Assembly: GCA_014526335.1 (NCBI GenBank)
Contig: JACTAT010000298.1
Location: 527,001 to 591,000 of the forward strand
Source of the DNA: Chrysaora quinquecirrha
Lineage: Eukaryota; Cnidaria; Scyphozoa; Semaeostomeae; Pelagiidae
DNA length: 64,000 nt
Direction of reading: 5' to 3'
Made by a program: the position numbers and the translations under genes. The notes beneath the pieces were generated by a model that saw nothing but the letters and a program-made list of their open reading frames with translations, had not been told where the DNA came from and made no database searches. Numbering within the stretch: position 1 is the first letter of the stretch; each line of letters begins with the position of its first letter. Of the stretch, positions 23,801 to 30,997 are shown in pieces.

Positions 23801-26660
23801 TTATGCGTTTAAACCTATACCTTCCTTGACACTTTATTGCTATGCATATTTTATCGGCTGTGTTTGAACTTTTCTTAATATAGCAGTCTTTTTTATGAAT
23901 TTTGAAACCCAAGCTTATCATTTGGTCCATAACCTCGTATAAAGACGTTTGTCATACCTATTTTGCTTTCATATTATGGAGCTACGGTATTGTGGATTAC
24001 ATTTCTCGTATTTCTTTCAGATGAATGGTAACTTGTCATGCGGTGAGAATATGGCCGACAATGGTGGTGTAAAATTAGCATACAATGCATACAAGGCATA
24101 TACAGAGGAATACCCATACCAGAAACGGTTACCGGGTTTAGAGCATCTTACTCATGACCAGCTTTTTTTCATTGCCTTTGCGAAGGTAAGAGCTGTAATT
24201 CAATATCCCAAATATCTTTTTCTTAGCACAACTGGAAATCGTTCTTATCTTATTCTTTTTTACATTGCCTACAGTATATTCGGACCACATTTTAGCTACT
24301 TATTTTACCAAACCAGCCGTATATATAGCTATTGAAATTTAATAATTTTCAACTCATAAACCAACAACAGAATTTTTTGGCTTTGCTTTTGCTCTGTTTT
24401 CAAGATGGCTACCTCACAACACGGCCATAGCTGCAGTTGATTCCTTTCACGAAACAATCAGCACAGTGCTTTCGGTATTTTGTGGGATACAACAAAGAAA
24501 TTTGATACTCAGACTACTGCCAGAGGCCTTTGTGCTAAACTTTGACCAGATCTGGGAGGATAATCTCAAAGCAGATCCTAACTTCCCAGTCACATGTGCA
24601 AGAGGGGGATGGAGAGGAACAAAGGGGGCTAGCAATGGTTTTCCAGAAGACTGGAAACAATCGCTGACCGTTGTCGCAAGAAAAACCTGCATCGATTTAT
24701 CCGAGCAACTTGCGTTGCGGTGCGAAAACCTAGATAAATCTAAGTGGGTGGACCTTATACATCAAAGCAAGTTCATTTCAAACAAACGTCGTCCATCACA
24801 TGAGAATAGGGTAGCCATTGGGCAGTTTCAGAAACTGTTGCCCTTTGCAGTCAGTGGCGTTACTTCCTTAGAGCATATCCTGGATGTTTTCTACGAAAAC
24901 AAGGATATCTGTGCTACTTAGGAAGCTTACACAAGGAATGTACCAGATCGTACATTAAAGAAAAGACATGAGGAATGCGAAGCAAAAGAGGCTAGATGAA
25001 GGAAATTTTGGTGCAGGTGATTAGGAGCAACAGCAAGAGCAGGTGACTGTCGAAGATGCGAATCAATTTGAAATTATCGATGGAAATTTCCTTGAGGAAG
25101 AAACAATCAAGGAAGGAACAGCAAGTCTCAAGATTTCCTGACAGTGATAGGCAGTACAGGTCTGGAAGATGCTCTTCCTCAAGCAATGGTCCTCTTAGAG
25201 ATTGCTGCAGTAACACCGCTGACGAGTGTCCATTGCGAGAGAGTCTTCAGCAGAATGAAGAGAGTCTTTTCATCTTCAAGATCCTGCATGCTTCAAAAGG
25301 GGAAAGCACACCTTGTATTTCTGCAAGTTGAACACACGTTGCTGAGATGGCCGAACAAACAGCCAGGAATTTTCAAAAATAATGTCACGCGGTTCAAAGG
25401 GCGTAATCAAAAACGATTTGAAAGATTTTCTAGAAAATAATATTTTGTAATATTCATATTCCTTGTATTCAGTAATGTTTTGTGTGAAGATGTGACCTTT
25501 AGAGAATAAACATTTATTGCCTCTGGTCTTCATAGTATCGGCCAGCTGTACATGACGAATACGATGATAAAATACTGTCATTTTTGTAGGAATAAACATC
25601 ATATTTAGACTAAATAACACTTTGGAAAAATGTGCTTTTGCGAAAAAATGGGCGTTTCCAATGGCCTGAACGGCGTGGCCCAAAAAAATACTCCGGGGGC
25701 AAGCCCCTGGAACCCCATGTTTTAGGACTAATAGCAACTTATTTTAGCTCCGCACCGCCCTGCTTTCAATCTATTTCTAAGGAACATTCAATATTTTTTA
25801 GAAACATTCAATGTCAATGGCATAACATGCCACAGTTTTGGCGCCCTCTTAACACAGGGACGGGGGATATTGGGAACGATAGAAATCTCTTACAGGAGGA
25901 AAAAGGGAATCTAAACCAAACAAATTTTACAATAGAGCTTGATTAGACTTAAAGTAACCTTTTTGCAATTAAAAACAATTCTGATGAAACGCGGAATATA
26001 AAACCTCTAGATGGGGCAAGGTATCTTTTCTCGTTTCTCTTTTTTAACTAGTTTTTTTCTTTTTTCGATAATTTATGTCAAATGCATTTCTTTACAGCGA
26101 GTCACCTGAAGGTTTTATTCCTGTAATTTACGAGCCGCTTCTTCAATCAATTTGAAATCTATTGAAAAGATGGGTTTTTTCAGTAAACAATGTTGATACC
26201 ATGGACACACACTTTGCTGTTTGTTAGACCATGGTTTTTAGTGAAAGGTTACGCAATCGCTCGAGAAATCAGTTCAACTCAGTAGCGATGTCGTAGCATG
26301 CCTAATACCTTTGCTATAAATTTGATTAAAATTCGCAATCTGATAAGAAATAAGGCTTTAAAGGAACCAAGCAATATGTGCTTAAATGTTTTAGGATGAG
26401 GGATGATGTATAAGGGGTGATGTGGAGGGGTAATGTGTAAAGAACATTTTCACAAGCGGATAGAGCATACACCCTTTGGGTAGAACATAGAAAATTCTTA
26501 CTTAAAATCCTTTGTGATCCATTTTTAATGCTGTGATTAATTTGACTGGATATCAAATTTTAGATGCCCGTCTTTATTTTCAGATATGGTGTTTGATAGA
26601 AAGCGAGGCATCAGTTATAAAACGTATTTTCACAGATCCTCATAGCTACCCTCCATTCAG
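8620..26660 (+). CDS. M13 zinc metallopeptidase (neprilysin/ECE-like), 14 exons, partial at both ends
   Basis: Fourteen exons with GT donors and AG acceptors encode most of the ectodomain of a neprilysin/endothelin-converting-enzyme relative. Enzymes of this family are type II membrane or secreted zinc peptidases that cut small extracellular peptides. Key signatures appear in order: the SCMNE segment in exon 1, LPREYY in exon 2, NAFYS (the NAxY substrate-binding motif) in exon 9, PAGIL in exon 10, HELSH (HExxH zinc site and general base) in exon 11, ENMAD (third zinc ligand Glu) in exon 13 and WC...DPHS (transition-state His) in exon 14. Splice phases run 0,0,0,2,0,0,0,2,1,2,1,0,0,2 and every junction joins in frame. 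The cytosolic/membrane exon and the last exon were not found. Two single-base homopolymer losses in exon 1 are the only defects, so the gene is probably functional. Confidence 0.9.
8988..9053 (+). CDS. M13 exon 2
   Basis: It follows a long pyrimidine tract ending CCTTCAG and ends before GTATTT. It encodes 22 residues including [10 protein letters not shown], the conserved LPxREYYL-type segment. Phase 0 at both ends. A second AG ten bases in is an alternative acceptor. Confidence 0.85.
9155..9358 (+). CDS. M13 exon 3
   Basis: Acceptor TTTTACAG, donor GAG|GTAGCT. It encodes 68 residues with [10 protein letters not shown] and YKKMSLKEL, which match the M13 segments FExxLA and YNKMxLxEL. Phase 0 at both ends. 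Confidence 0.88.
9359..9900. other. M13 intron sequence, nothing recognised
   Basis: No coding similarity, repeat or RNA gene was recognised between exon 3 and the gypsy remnant. Confidence 0.4.
9905..11143 (-). mobile_element. Ty3/gypsy integrase remnant in an M13 intron
   Basis: Read on the - strand, three integrase modules follow in order. An H2C2 zinc finger lies at 10850-11143 (HSPSHPGIP...SCIQCQ). The catalytic core lies at 10280-10850 ([17 protein letters not shown], then [10 protein letters not shown]). A C-terminal GPY/F-like module lies at 9925-10260 ([24 protein letters not shown]). The third catalytic residue is lost: the expected NG-x-x-E-R context is shortened to RIVQRLHR, with Gln replacing Glu. 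Frames change near 10850 and 10280. Protease, reverse transcriptase and LTRs are absent. The element runs antisense to the host gene. Confidence 0.85.
11144..11804. other. M13 intron sequence, nothing recognised
   Basis: AT-rich stretch before exon 4 with no recognisable gene or repeat. Confidence 0.4.
11805..11938 (+). CDS. M13 exon 4
   Basis: Acceptor GTTTTCAG, donor AA|GTGAGT. It encodes [11 protein letters not shown] and [15 protein letters not shown], the helix pair before the WR.V segment. It starts in phase 0 and leaves two bases for the next exon. Confidence 0.85.
12230..12900. repeat. degenerate ~180-bp tandem repeat, block 1
   Basis: Units share the phrase GAACATGAAYAATATARAGATCGAGG, seen in parts at about 12585 and 12765 (about 180 bp apart), and are dense in AAGGACC/AGGAACAGG words. 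Related units reappear at 13500-13700 and 14810-15160. There is no coding capacity. Confidence 0.5.
13500..13715. repeat. degenerate ~180-bp repeat, block 2
   Basis: A purine-rich stretch with repeated GGGACCAGGG, AAGGTCCTTGGACTAA and AACAGGACC words like those of blocks 1 and 3. It is bounded on the right by the inverted Penelope end. Confidence 0.4.
13716..13960. mobile_element. Penelope-like 3' end, inverted arm plus tail fragment
   Basis: Bases 13716-13882 are the near-exact reverse complement of 14143-14306, the coding end of a GIY-YIG endonuclease. Bases 13915-13960 (CGCATCTGGGTGTAAATTCC) are then a direct copy of the 3' tail found at 14450-14490. The piece is a truncated, rearranged copy of the same family. 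Confidence 0.65.
14001..14140. repeat. 47-bp tandem repeat, about 3 copies
   Basis: The unit starts AAAAAATAAAAATCGAAACG and ends GTGAGAATCGAACCCC; three nearly identical copies lie head to tail. The reverse complement contains GGGGTTCGATTCTCACC, close to the RNA polymerase III B-box/T-arm consensus GGTTCGANTCC. It sits in the loop between inverted Penelope ends. Confidence 0.85.
14143..14590 (+). pseudogene. Penelope-like GIY-YIG endonuclease C terminus and 3' tail (family 2)
   Basis: After [15 protein letters not shown] the frame shifts by one base near 14205, then continues [23 protein letters not shown] (here shortened to its two halves, [10 protein letters not shown] and [11 protein letters not shown]) to EFVLSLGLF and a stop near 14350. 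These are conserved segments of a Penelope endonuclease C terminus. The 3' tail (GGTATAAATTCCGCC, TTCATACTC) matches the tail of the fragment at 30240-30480, confirming one family. The reverse transcriptase is absent. Confidence 0.75.
14810..15160. repeat. degenerate ~180-bp repeat, block 3
   Basis: It contains GAGAACATGAACAATATAAA near 15008 and CCTTGACAACG...TTAACAGGACTGGA, matching block 1 units near 12730-12790. It was probably continuous with blocks 1 and 2 before the Penelope pieces arrived. Confidence 0.45.
15880..16105 (+). CDS. M13 exon 5
   Basis: Acceptor TTTCTAG after a T18-like tract, donor GAG|GTAAAT. It encodes [17 protein letters not shown], then [12 protein letters not shown], matching conserved M13 ectodomain segments. 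The first base completes the split codon of exon 4. Confidence 0.9.
16233..16331 (+). CDS. M13 exon 6
   Basis: Acceptor ATTTCCAG, donor AAG|GTAATT. It encodes MISRLKEAF and [14 protein letters not shown], matching the M13 segment WMD..T...A..K. Phase 0 at both ends. Confidence 0.9.
16332..16814. other. M13 intron sequence, nothing recognised
   Basis: A 115-codon open stretch (16343-16690) has no recognisable motifs and is probably spurious. Confidence 0.35.
16815..17623. mobile_element. 809-bp non-autonomous DNA transposon with TA duplication
   Basis: The ends are inverted repeats: GAGGGGTGTCACCCTGGTTG begins at 16815 and its reverse complement ends at 17623, about 25 bp in all. Each end is directly flanked by TA (16813-16814 and 17624-17625), as for Tc1/mariner-type insertions. 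No transposase is encoded. A more GC-rich segment at 17280-17480 has an unremarkable open frame. Confidence 0.75.
17830..18165 (+). pseudogene. LINE-associated SGNH/esterase-like fragment
   Basis: The frame gives [39 protein letters not shown], then, after a stop near 18070, segments ending [11 protein letters not shown] and LQINDGGV. Such GxN...SGI arrangements occur in the hydrolase-like domain preceding endonuclease in some CR1/L2 LINEs of marine invertebrates. This is assigned by resemblance only. The downstream endonuclease fragments support it. Confidence 0.5.
18284..18462 (+). pseudogene. LINE endonuclease, N-terminal part
   Basis: It encodes [21 protein letters not shown] and [19 protein letters not shown], typical of the APE-type endonuclease of CR1/L2 elements (compare YDVYRDDRNTSGGGVAIYV in the LINE at 33.7 kb; both cited in pieces). 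The sequence then leaves the LINE at about 18466 and returns at about 19045 with [13 protein letters not shown]. Confidence 0.7.
18466..19035. other. sequence inserted in the LINE endonuclease
   Basis: This segment separates two adjacent endonuclease pieces. Its left end is rich in short inverted repeats (ACTATCCATATTCTAAA at about 18481 against TTTAGAATATGGATA at 18545, and TTGGTTAACTATACCAA). No gene was recognised. Confidence 0.45.
19045..19345 (+). pseudogene. LINE endonuclease, C-terminal pieces
   Basis: It encodes [17 protein letters not shown] and [10 protein letters not shown] (the endonuclease GDxN-type motif, here GDTR), then after a break FQFEQQ, HTRVAT and [15 protein letters not shown]. 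The same order is seen in the better-preserved LINE at 33.7-34.3 kb. Confidence 0.7.
20250..20305 (+). repeat. 31-bp tandem duplication over a splice acceptor
   Basis: TTTACCTAGGCATTTCAATAATC (two parts: TTTACCTAGGCATT and TCAATAATC) at about 20255 is repeated as TTTACCTAGGCATTG and TCAATAATC at about 20283. The second copy is the acceptor of M13 exon 7, so a decoy acceptor lies about 31 bp upstream. Confidence 0.7.
20291..20368 (+). CDS. M13 exon 7
   Basis: Acceptor TACCTAG, donor GAA|GTTCGT. It encodes [21 protein letters not shown], here read in two overlapping parts ([11 protein letters not shown] and [10 protein letters not shown]), the IGYP.WI...LD..Y segment. Phase 0 at both ends. The acceptor and first exon bases are tandemly duplicated just upstream (see findings). 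Confidence 0.88.
20369..21936. other. M13 intron sequence, nothing recognised
   Basis: AT-rich with no recognisable exon or element. G-rich patches near 21500-21560 and 21670-21720 are unexplained. Confidence 0.35.
21937..22040 (+). CDS. M13 exon 8
   Basis: Acceptor ATTTCAG, donor GA|GTAGGT. It encodes [14 protein letters not shown] and [11 protein letters not shown], a helix preceding the NAFY motif. It leaves two bases for exon 9. Confidence 0.85.
22133..22191 (+). CDS. M13 exon 9 (NAFYS motif)
   Basis: Acceptor CCTTTAG, donor G|GTAAGT. It encodes [19 protein letters not shown]; the NAFY tetrad is the M13 substrate-backbone binding motif. Its 59 bases fit the flanking phases. Confidence 0.9.
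22339..22390 (+). CDS. M13 exon 10 (PAGIL motif)
   Basis: Acceptor TTTCTAG, donor CC|GTGAGT. It encodes [16 protein letters not shown], matching FPAGILQPPFF of M13 enzymes. Confidence 0.9.
22391..23018. other. M13 intron sequence, nothing recognised
   Basis: It contains a short internal direct repeat (CCTGTCCTGGAGTCA near 22723 and CCTGTCCCGGAGTCA near 22760). Nothing else was recognised. Confidence 0.35.
23019..23086 (+). CDS. M13 exon 11 (HExxH zinc site)
   Basis: Acceptor TTGACAG, donor G|GTAAAA. It encodes [24 protein letters not shown] supplies two zinc-ligand His residues and the catalytic Glu; the context VIGHE.xHAFD is diagnostic of M13. Confidence 0.95.
23228..23352 (+). CDS. M13 exon 12
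   Basis: Acceptor TATTTCAG, donor CAT|GTAAGT. It encodes [17 protein letters not shown] and CIRAQYSSY, matching GR.YD..G.L..WW and C...QY..Y. It joins exon 11 through a split Gly codon. Confidence 0.92.
23353..24020. other. M13 intron sequence, nothing recognised
   Basis: No feature was supported between exons 12 and 13. Confidence 0.35.
24021..24185 (+). CDS. M13 exon 13 (ENMAD zinc ligand)
   Basis: Acceptor TCTTTCAG, donor AAG|GTAAGA. It encodes [17 protein letters not shown] (the Glu of ENMAD is the third zinc ligand, the Asp stabilises the zinc-site His) and [12 protein letters not shown]. Phase 0 at both ends. Confidence 0.95.
24400..25440 (+). pseudogene. hAT transposase C-terminal fragment
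   Basis: The frame runs from [19 protein letters not shown] through about 170 residues to a stop at 24919. After a disrupted acidic linker the same frame resumes at about 25120 with [25 protein letters not shown] and [13 protein letters not shown]. The latter is the hAT C-terminal dimerisation domain, with the conserved ERxFS acidic residue. At least four stops separate the halves. The N-terminal zinc finger and the first two catalytic Asp residues are missing. Confidence 0.7.
24400..25762 (+). mobile_element. hAT transposon remnant in an M13 intron
   Basis: The body encodes a decayed hAT transposase C-terminal half, and the right end CGCACCGCCCTG (25751-25762) reads as a hAT-like terminus, CAGGGCGGTGCG, in reverse complement. 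Just inside it lies a CGGGGGCAAGCCCCTGG palindrome. No matching left terminus was found near 24.3 kb, so it is 5' truncated. AATAAA at about 25506 could end its transcript. Confidence 0.65.
25770..26583. other. M13 intron sequence, nothing recognised
   Basis: No feature was supported between the hAT remnant and exon 14. Confidence 0.35.
26584..26660 (+). CDS. M13 exon 14 (DPHS motif)
   Basis: Acceptor ATTTTCAG, donor AG|GTAACT. It encodes [16 protein letters not shown], then [10 protein letters not shown], where the His of DPH stabilises the transition state. A further exon with the Cys-rich C terminus is expected. None was recognised in the 7 kb downstream; it may lie in the 500-N gap or be divergent. 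Confidence 0.9.
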
Positions 26661-27049
26661 GTAACTATTCTTTTTTATTTTCTGGTTACTGCATTTTAAA
26701 GTCTATGCCTAAGACTGCTCTATCTTAAAACGTATAAAAATAATTAGTTCGACCGAGTTAGTAGCATGTTTTTCACTGGCGTAAGCATAAGTGATAATGT
26801 CTGCCAAATATATTGCCTCTTGTTCCCCAAGTGACAAAATAGAAAATATTGTTCAATATGTTGAAGAAATATCCTGATTAGTGACTTTCCTTAAGTTATT
26901 TTAATACTATAATCTAGATACCTGATAAAAATCCCAGGTGGACAGATTTAATAGTGCTTATATCTATGTACCAATCATCATCTATAGTGAATCTTATCAT
27001 GGGCAGAGATCCCTTAATCAAAGTATTGATAACATTAACTTGGGTTTCC

Positions 27050-27303
27050 ACACTAGTGGGTTCTGTTACTGTACCAATCGTGCACTTTGCCAAACATTTT
27101 TGAAACTTGGCATGGCAATAGATGTGTATGTTGGTAGCCAAAAATCGATGAGACCCAAATTCAGGGTGTGCGCTGGACCAAGTTACAGACATGCATGTGA
27201 TGACGTCATCACTCCCATCCTGCTACGCAATGATATCGGCCAGACTTAGATATTTCTGCGCCAATTGATAGCAAACGTCATTGGAAATAACTTTTATAAG
27301 AAA
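27050..27303 (+). repeat. inverted repeat pair, left arm
   Basis: About 250 bp (GTGGGTTCTGTTACTG through AATAACTTTTATAAGA) recur in reverse complement at 28604-28861 at roughly 85% similarity by eye. Both arms carry GTGATGACGTCATCAC-like sequence. Confidence 0.75.
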
Positions 27304-27574
27304 AGCGCGGTTCAAAAATACGCTTTAGCTATAATTTTTAGATATAATTTTTAGCTATTCAGTCTAATAGGGTGAGGAATCCGGGGGTAATATTTTTCAT
27401 GCTGTACAAGAATTAATCCAACATTTCAAAAAATATAGCAAAAGCGATTTAAAATTTATTTCAACAAAAGGTATCGTTTCCAAGCATCGTGTGTCAATGT
27501 TTCTCAGATTCTACATACCAAATGTATTTTTCACAAAGGATGGGGTCTTGGGTAATACGCAAAGCGGTACGCGA

Positions 27575-27910
27575 GCATTCATTCCCTTGTCGCTGCACGG
27601 GACTGTGGCCAAGCATGACCGCCGCTGCGCAATCGCTTAATCTCGTGGTCGCTTCACGGGACTACATGACCAAGCCGGGCCGCTAGTACGCAATTGTTCA
27701 ATCCATTTGTCGCTACACAAGACTGCATGGCCAAGTATGGCCGCTAGTACACAATCGTTCAATCCGGTTGTTGCTACACGGGACTGCATGGCCAAGCATG
27801 GCCGCTAGTACACAATCGTTCAATCCGGTTGTTGCTGCACGGGACTGCATGGCCAAGCATGGCCGCTAGTACGCAATCGTATAATCCATTTGTTGCTACG
27901 CGGGATCTCT
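27575..27910. repeat. 61-bp minisatellite, about 5.4 copies
   Basis: The unit begins GTTGCTACACGGGACTGCAT and contains GGCCAAGCATGGCC, GCTAGTACACAATCG and TTCAATCCGGTT. Five copies are in register at exactly 61 bp, diverging toward the left. GGCCAAGCATGGCC is a near palindrome in every unit. Confidence 0.9.
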
Positions 27911-28129
27911 ACTTCTACTTTCTTTCTTTTGTGGGTTCTCATTCTTCTCTTTTCTCTTTCTTTTCTCTGTCATCCCATTTGGTAGCAATTCCTAGGTGAG
28001 GTCTGGTCCCATCAGTCTTGATTCAGAGCTAGGTCTGGGGTTAGGTGTGATTGGCGGGAACGCTCCGCGTCCTGTGGCCGAAAACCGGGTGTTCCATTGG
28101 CCAATCACCTGGCAGTAAAAGGTTTATTC

Positions 28130-28175
28130 AGGCAGGAAAACAGGGCAATGCACACAATGCCCAATTTTCCTGCCA
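28130..28175. other. hairpin
   Basis: GCAGGAAAACAGGGCA and TGCCCAATTTTCCTGC form an imperfect stem around a 10-base loop. Its function is unknown. Confidence 0.4.
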
Positions 28176-28603
28176 CCTCTTCCTGTGGGTCTAAGGAATT
28201 AAATGGTGGCTAAAAATTGTTTAACCAATGTTAATTGCTATGACAACACAGGTCCACCCGCGTGCTCACGTGTGAGGCACTTGAGCGTTTCTTCCACTGT
28301 CGTCCTTCCTCGTCGTAGGTTGTGACAGCGAAGAGTTCAAGAATTCAAGAGTGTGTCCTAAATCCTTTCAAATAGGTCACGTGAATCAGTTGTGAAAGAC
28401 CCCTTCCGTCGTGAAAAATTCATTTTTCGTGTAACTAAGAGACATCAACCCATCGACACACGATTCTTCAAAACCATACTTTTAAATTGCTGGTTACTTT
28501 CTGGTTGCTTTTTGAAATGTTTGACTGATACCTGTACAGTATTGAAAACATTACCCGCGGAATCTTCTCGCAAAAAAACATGTATTTTTGAGCCGCACTA
28601 TTC

Positions 28604-28861
28604 TTATAAAAGTTATTTTCAATGACAGTTGCTATCTATTGGCACAAAATACTTAGGTTTGGCCCATATTACTTTGTAGCAGCATGGGAGTGATGACGTC
28701 ATCACATACAGGTCTGTAAGTTTGTCCAACGCACCCCTGAATGTGGGTCTCATCGATTTTCGGCTACCAACATACACATCCATTGCCATGTCAAGTTTCA
28801 AAAATTTTTGGCAAAGTGCACGATTGGCCCATTTTCTGACAGTAACAGATCCCACTACTAG
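28604..28861 (-). repeat. inverted repeat pair, right arm
   Basis: Reverse complement of the arm at 27050-27303. The two arms enclose 1.3 kb with the 61-bp minisatellite, so the whole could be one foldback element or two inverted copies of a dispersed repeat. Confidence 0.7.
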
Positions 28862-28914
28862 GTATTGCTTTAGATCTGTCATTATCTTTCAAAGCCCAAT
28901 GTCAATGACAATAC

Positions 28915-29450
28915 CCTATGTCAAAAAGCTGGTCAAAAACTTCATGCTCTTGCTCGTATATCCCGCTACATGGACACCGAAAACTACAACAGTTAATGAA
29001 AGCATTTGTGTTATCCCACTTAATCTACTGTTCCCTTGTTTGGATGTTTCTTGACAGAACGTTAAACCACAGAATAAGTCAAGTTCAGGAGAGGGCTTTG
29101 CGCATTGCGTACAAAGACAATGAAAATGACTTTGGTTTTCTCCTGGAGCAGGCAAATTCGGTACCAATCCATGTAAGAAACCTACAGTTGGCTTATGACA
29201 AAAATTTTTTAAACAAAATCCAATTTAAATCCACATTTCATGAATGATATATTCGTGCAGCGCAATATTAGCTACATTCTAAGGCATGCACTGACGCGTA
29301 ACTCCCAAAGGTGCCAACCTCGTCCTTTGCATTTGAAACTATAGCCTACCTTGGAAATAAACTGTCGCAGTTATTGCAAAAACAAATAAAACAGTCAAAC
29401 ACCCTTCCTATTTTCAACAGAGCTCTATACCGGGGTGAACTTGTTAGCCC
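28915..29450 (+). pseudogene. LINE reverse transcriptase, C-terminal end
   Basis: It encodes LHALARISRYMDTE, MKAFVLSHLIYCSLVWMF, RTLNHRISQVQERALRIAYK and FGFLLEQANSVPIHVRNLQL, segments typical of the thumb/C-terminal region of CR1/jockey-like LINEs, with stops and a frame change near 28998. Further pieces (AYLGNKLSQLL, SNTLPIF) reach about 29430. The active-site half is absent. Confidence 0.75.
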
Positions 29451-29459
29451 ACCGTTCCC

Positions 29460-30497
29460 CGAGGAAGTATTTTTCGAGTTGGTGGAGTCTGGTACCAGGT
29501 CGGTAGAGTTCAGCTTCAACAACGAGATGCACCGGCAAATGGACTGAGTCGTTGTTGGTTTCTACGAAGGTCAACTTTTATCTTCATCGAATCCTCCGGT
29601 TTATTTTCGATATGTTGATTTCACGTTCGCCATTTTGAACCTTGAGGACGTTATTTGGGATTTTTTCCGCAAGAAGTTCGCAAGTTTTTCGGCTGACAAG
29701 AAGTACGGTCCGCAAAAGTGCCCTGTTTTCTTTAAAAATGCCGTGACTTGGCAACGTTTGCTTGCGATTCGAAGTTCAAATAAAAAAGACCTTGTTTCGC
29801 TGCTACCAACCCTTGGTTGGATTTTAGCACTCGGAAATTTCTGCGATCCATCAAAAGGATGGCGTGACTACCTCGCCGAAAAGTTTTTTTATTTACGAAT
29901 TTTCGTGCCTGGGTAATGCCAGATACGTAGGCTACACTCCCCAGAGACTAGGAGACAGGGTAAAACAGGATGTTCCTACCAACATTCGTAACCAAAATTT
30001 TCAGCAAAGGGAGCAACCACCCCGGAAATCCAGGCAATAACCCACCCTTAAACATGATTCTGTCATTGGACAGCATTTACTAGATCATCCGGAATGTGCG
30101 GAAAATCACAACGAGGATTTTTTTTTCGAGTAATTAGCAGGGCTAGATCCTCATTTCCTCTCAGCGTTTTGGATTCTTTCCACATCAGAACCAAAAAGCC
30201 GGTTCTGTGTACACAGAAGAAGTTCGTTTATCACTAGGACTCTCTTCATGTTTCTTTCCGTCGAAAGCTGATTGGTGTTTAAAGCACAAATCCAATTCAG
30301 CTTTTCTTCCTGATTGGTGCATGTGGGTATAAAATCCGCCTTAGTTTATTGTTTCGGTCTGTTTCTGACATTCATACTCAGACGAAAAAATCTTTTAGAA
30401 AAATATTCCGCTGTTTATTGCAATATTGCAGTTTCAGTTTTCAGTTTTTTTTGCTTATTTCGCGCCTAAAGAAAATTTGTTGAAATCCTTTTTTGCA
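29460..30497 (+). pseudogene. Penelope-like element, internally deleted (family 2)
   Basis: Reverse-transcriptase pieces come first: FNNEMHRQMD, then VVGFYEGQLL and VYFRYVDFTFAIL. The catalytic YVDD box reads YVDF, and the block between the first two pieces is deleted. After a further deletion, an LGN...RFEVQIKKT stretch leads into the GIY-YIG domain (IYEFSCLGNARYVGYT, QRLGDRVKQ; 29885-29990), then IGQHLLDHPECAEN and, after a frame shift near 30125, ARSSFPLSVLDS and KKFVYHL. The tail (30240-30480) matches that at 14350-14590. It is inactive. Confidence 0.75.
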
Positions 30498-30997
30498 NNN
30501 NNNNNNNNNNNNNNNNNNNNNNNNNNNNNNNNNNNNNNNNNNNNNNNNNNNNNNNNNNNNNNNNNNNNNNNNNNNNNNNNNNNNNNNNNNNNNNNNNNNN
30601 NNNNNNNNNNNNNNNNNNNNNNNNNNNNNNNNNNNNNNNNNNNNNNNNNNNNNNNNNNNNNNNNNNNNNNNNNNNNNNNNNNNNNNNNNNNNNNNNNNNN
30701 NNNNNNNNNNNNNNNNNNNNNNNNNNNNNNNNNNNNNNNNNNNNNNNNNNNNNNNNNNNNNNNNNNNNNNNNNNNNNNNNNNNNNNNNNNNNNNNNNNNN
30801 NNNNNNNNNNNNNNNNNNNNNNNNNNNNNNNNNNNNNNNNNNNNNNNNNNNNNNNNNNNNNNNNNNNNNNNNNNNNNNNNNNNNNNNNNNNNNNNNNNNN
30901 NNNNNNNNNNNNNNNNNNNNNNNNNNNNNNNNNNNNNNNNNNNNNNNNNNNNNNNNNNNNNNNNNNNNNNNNNNNNNNNNNNNNNNNNNNNNNNNNN
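30498..30997. other. assembly gap, 500 N
   Basis: Exactly 500 undetermined bases, a placeholder. Confidence 0.99.

Noticed and set aside
27575..27910. 61-bp repeats as a CRISPR array
   Set aside because: Units are contiguous without unique spacers and the genome is animal; it is a minisatellite.
28619..28882. 87-codon frame on - strand
   Set aside because: It falls in the inverted repeat arm and lacks motifs.
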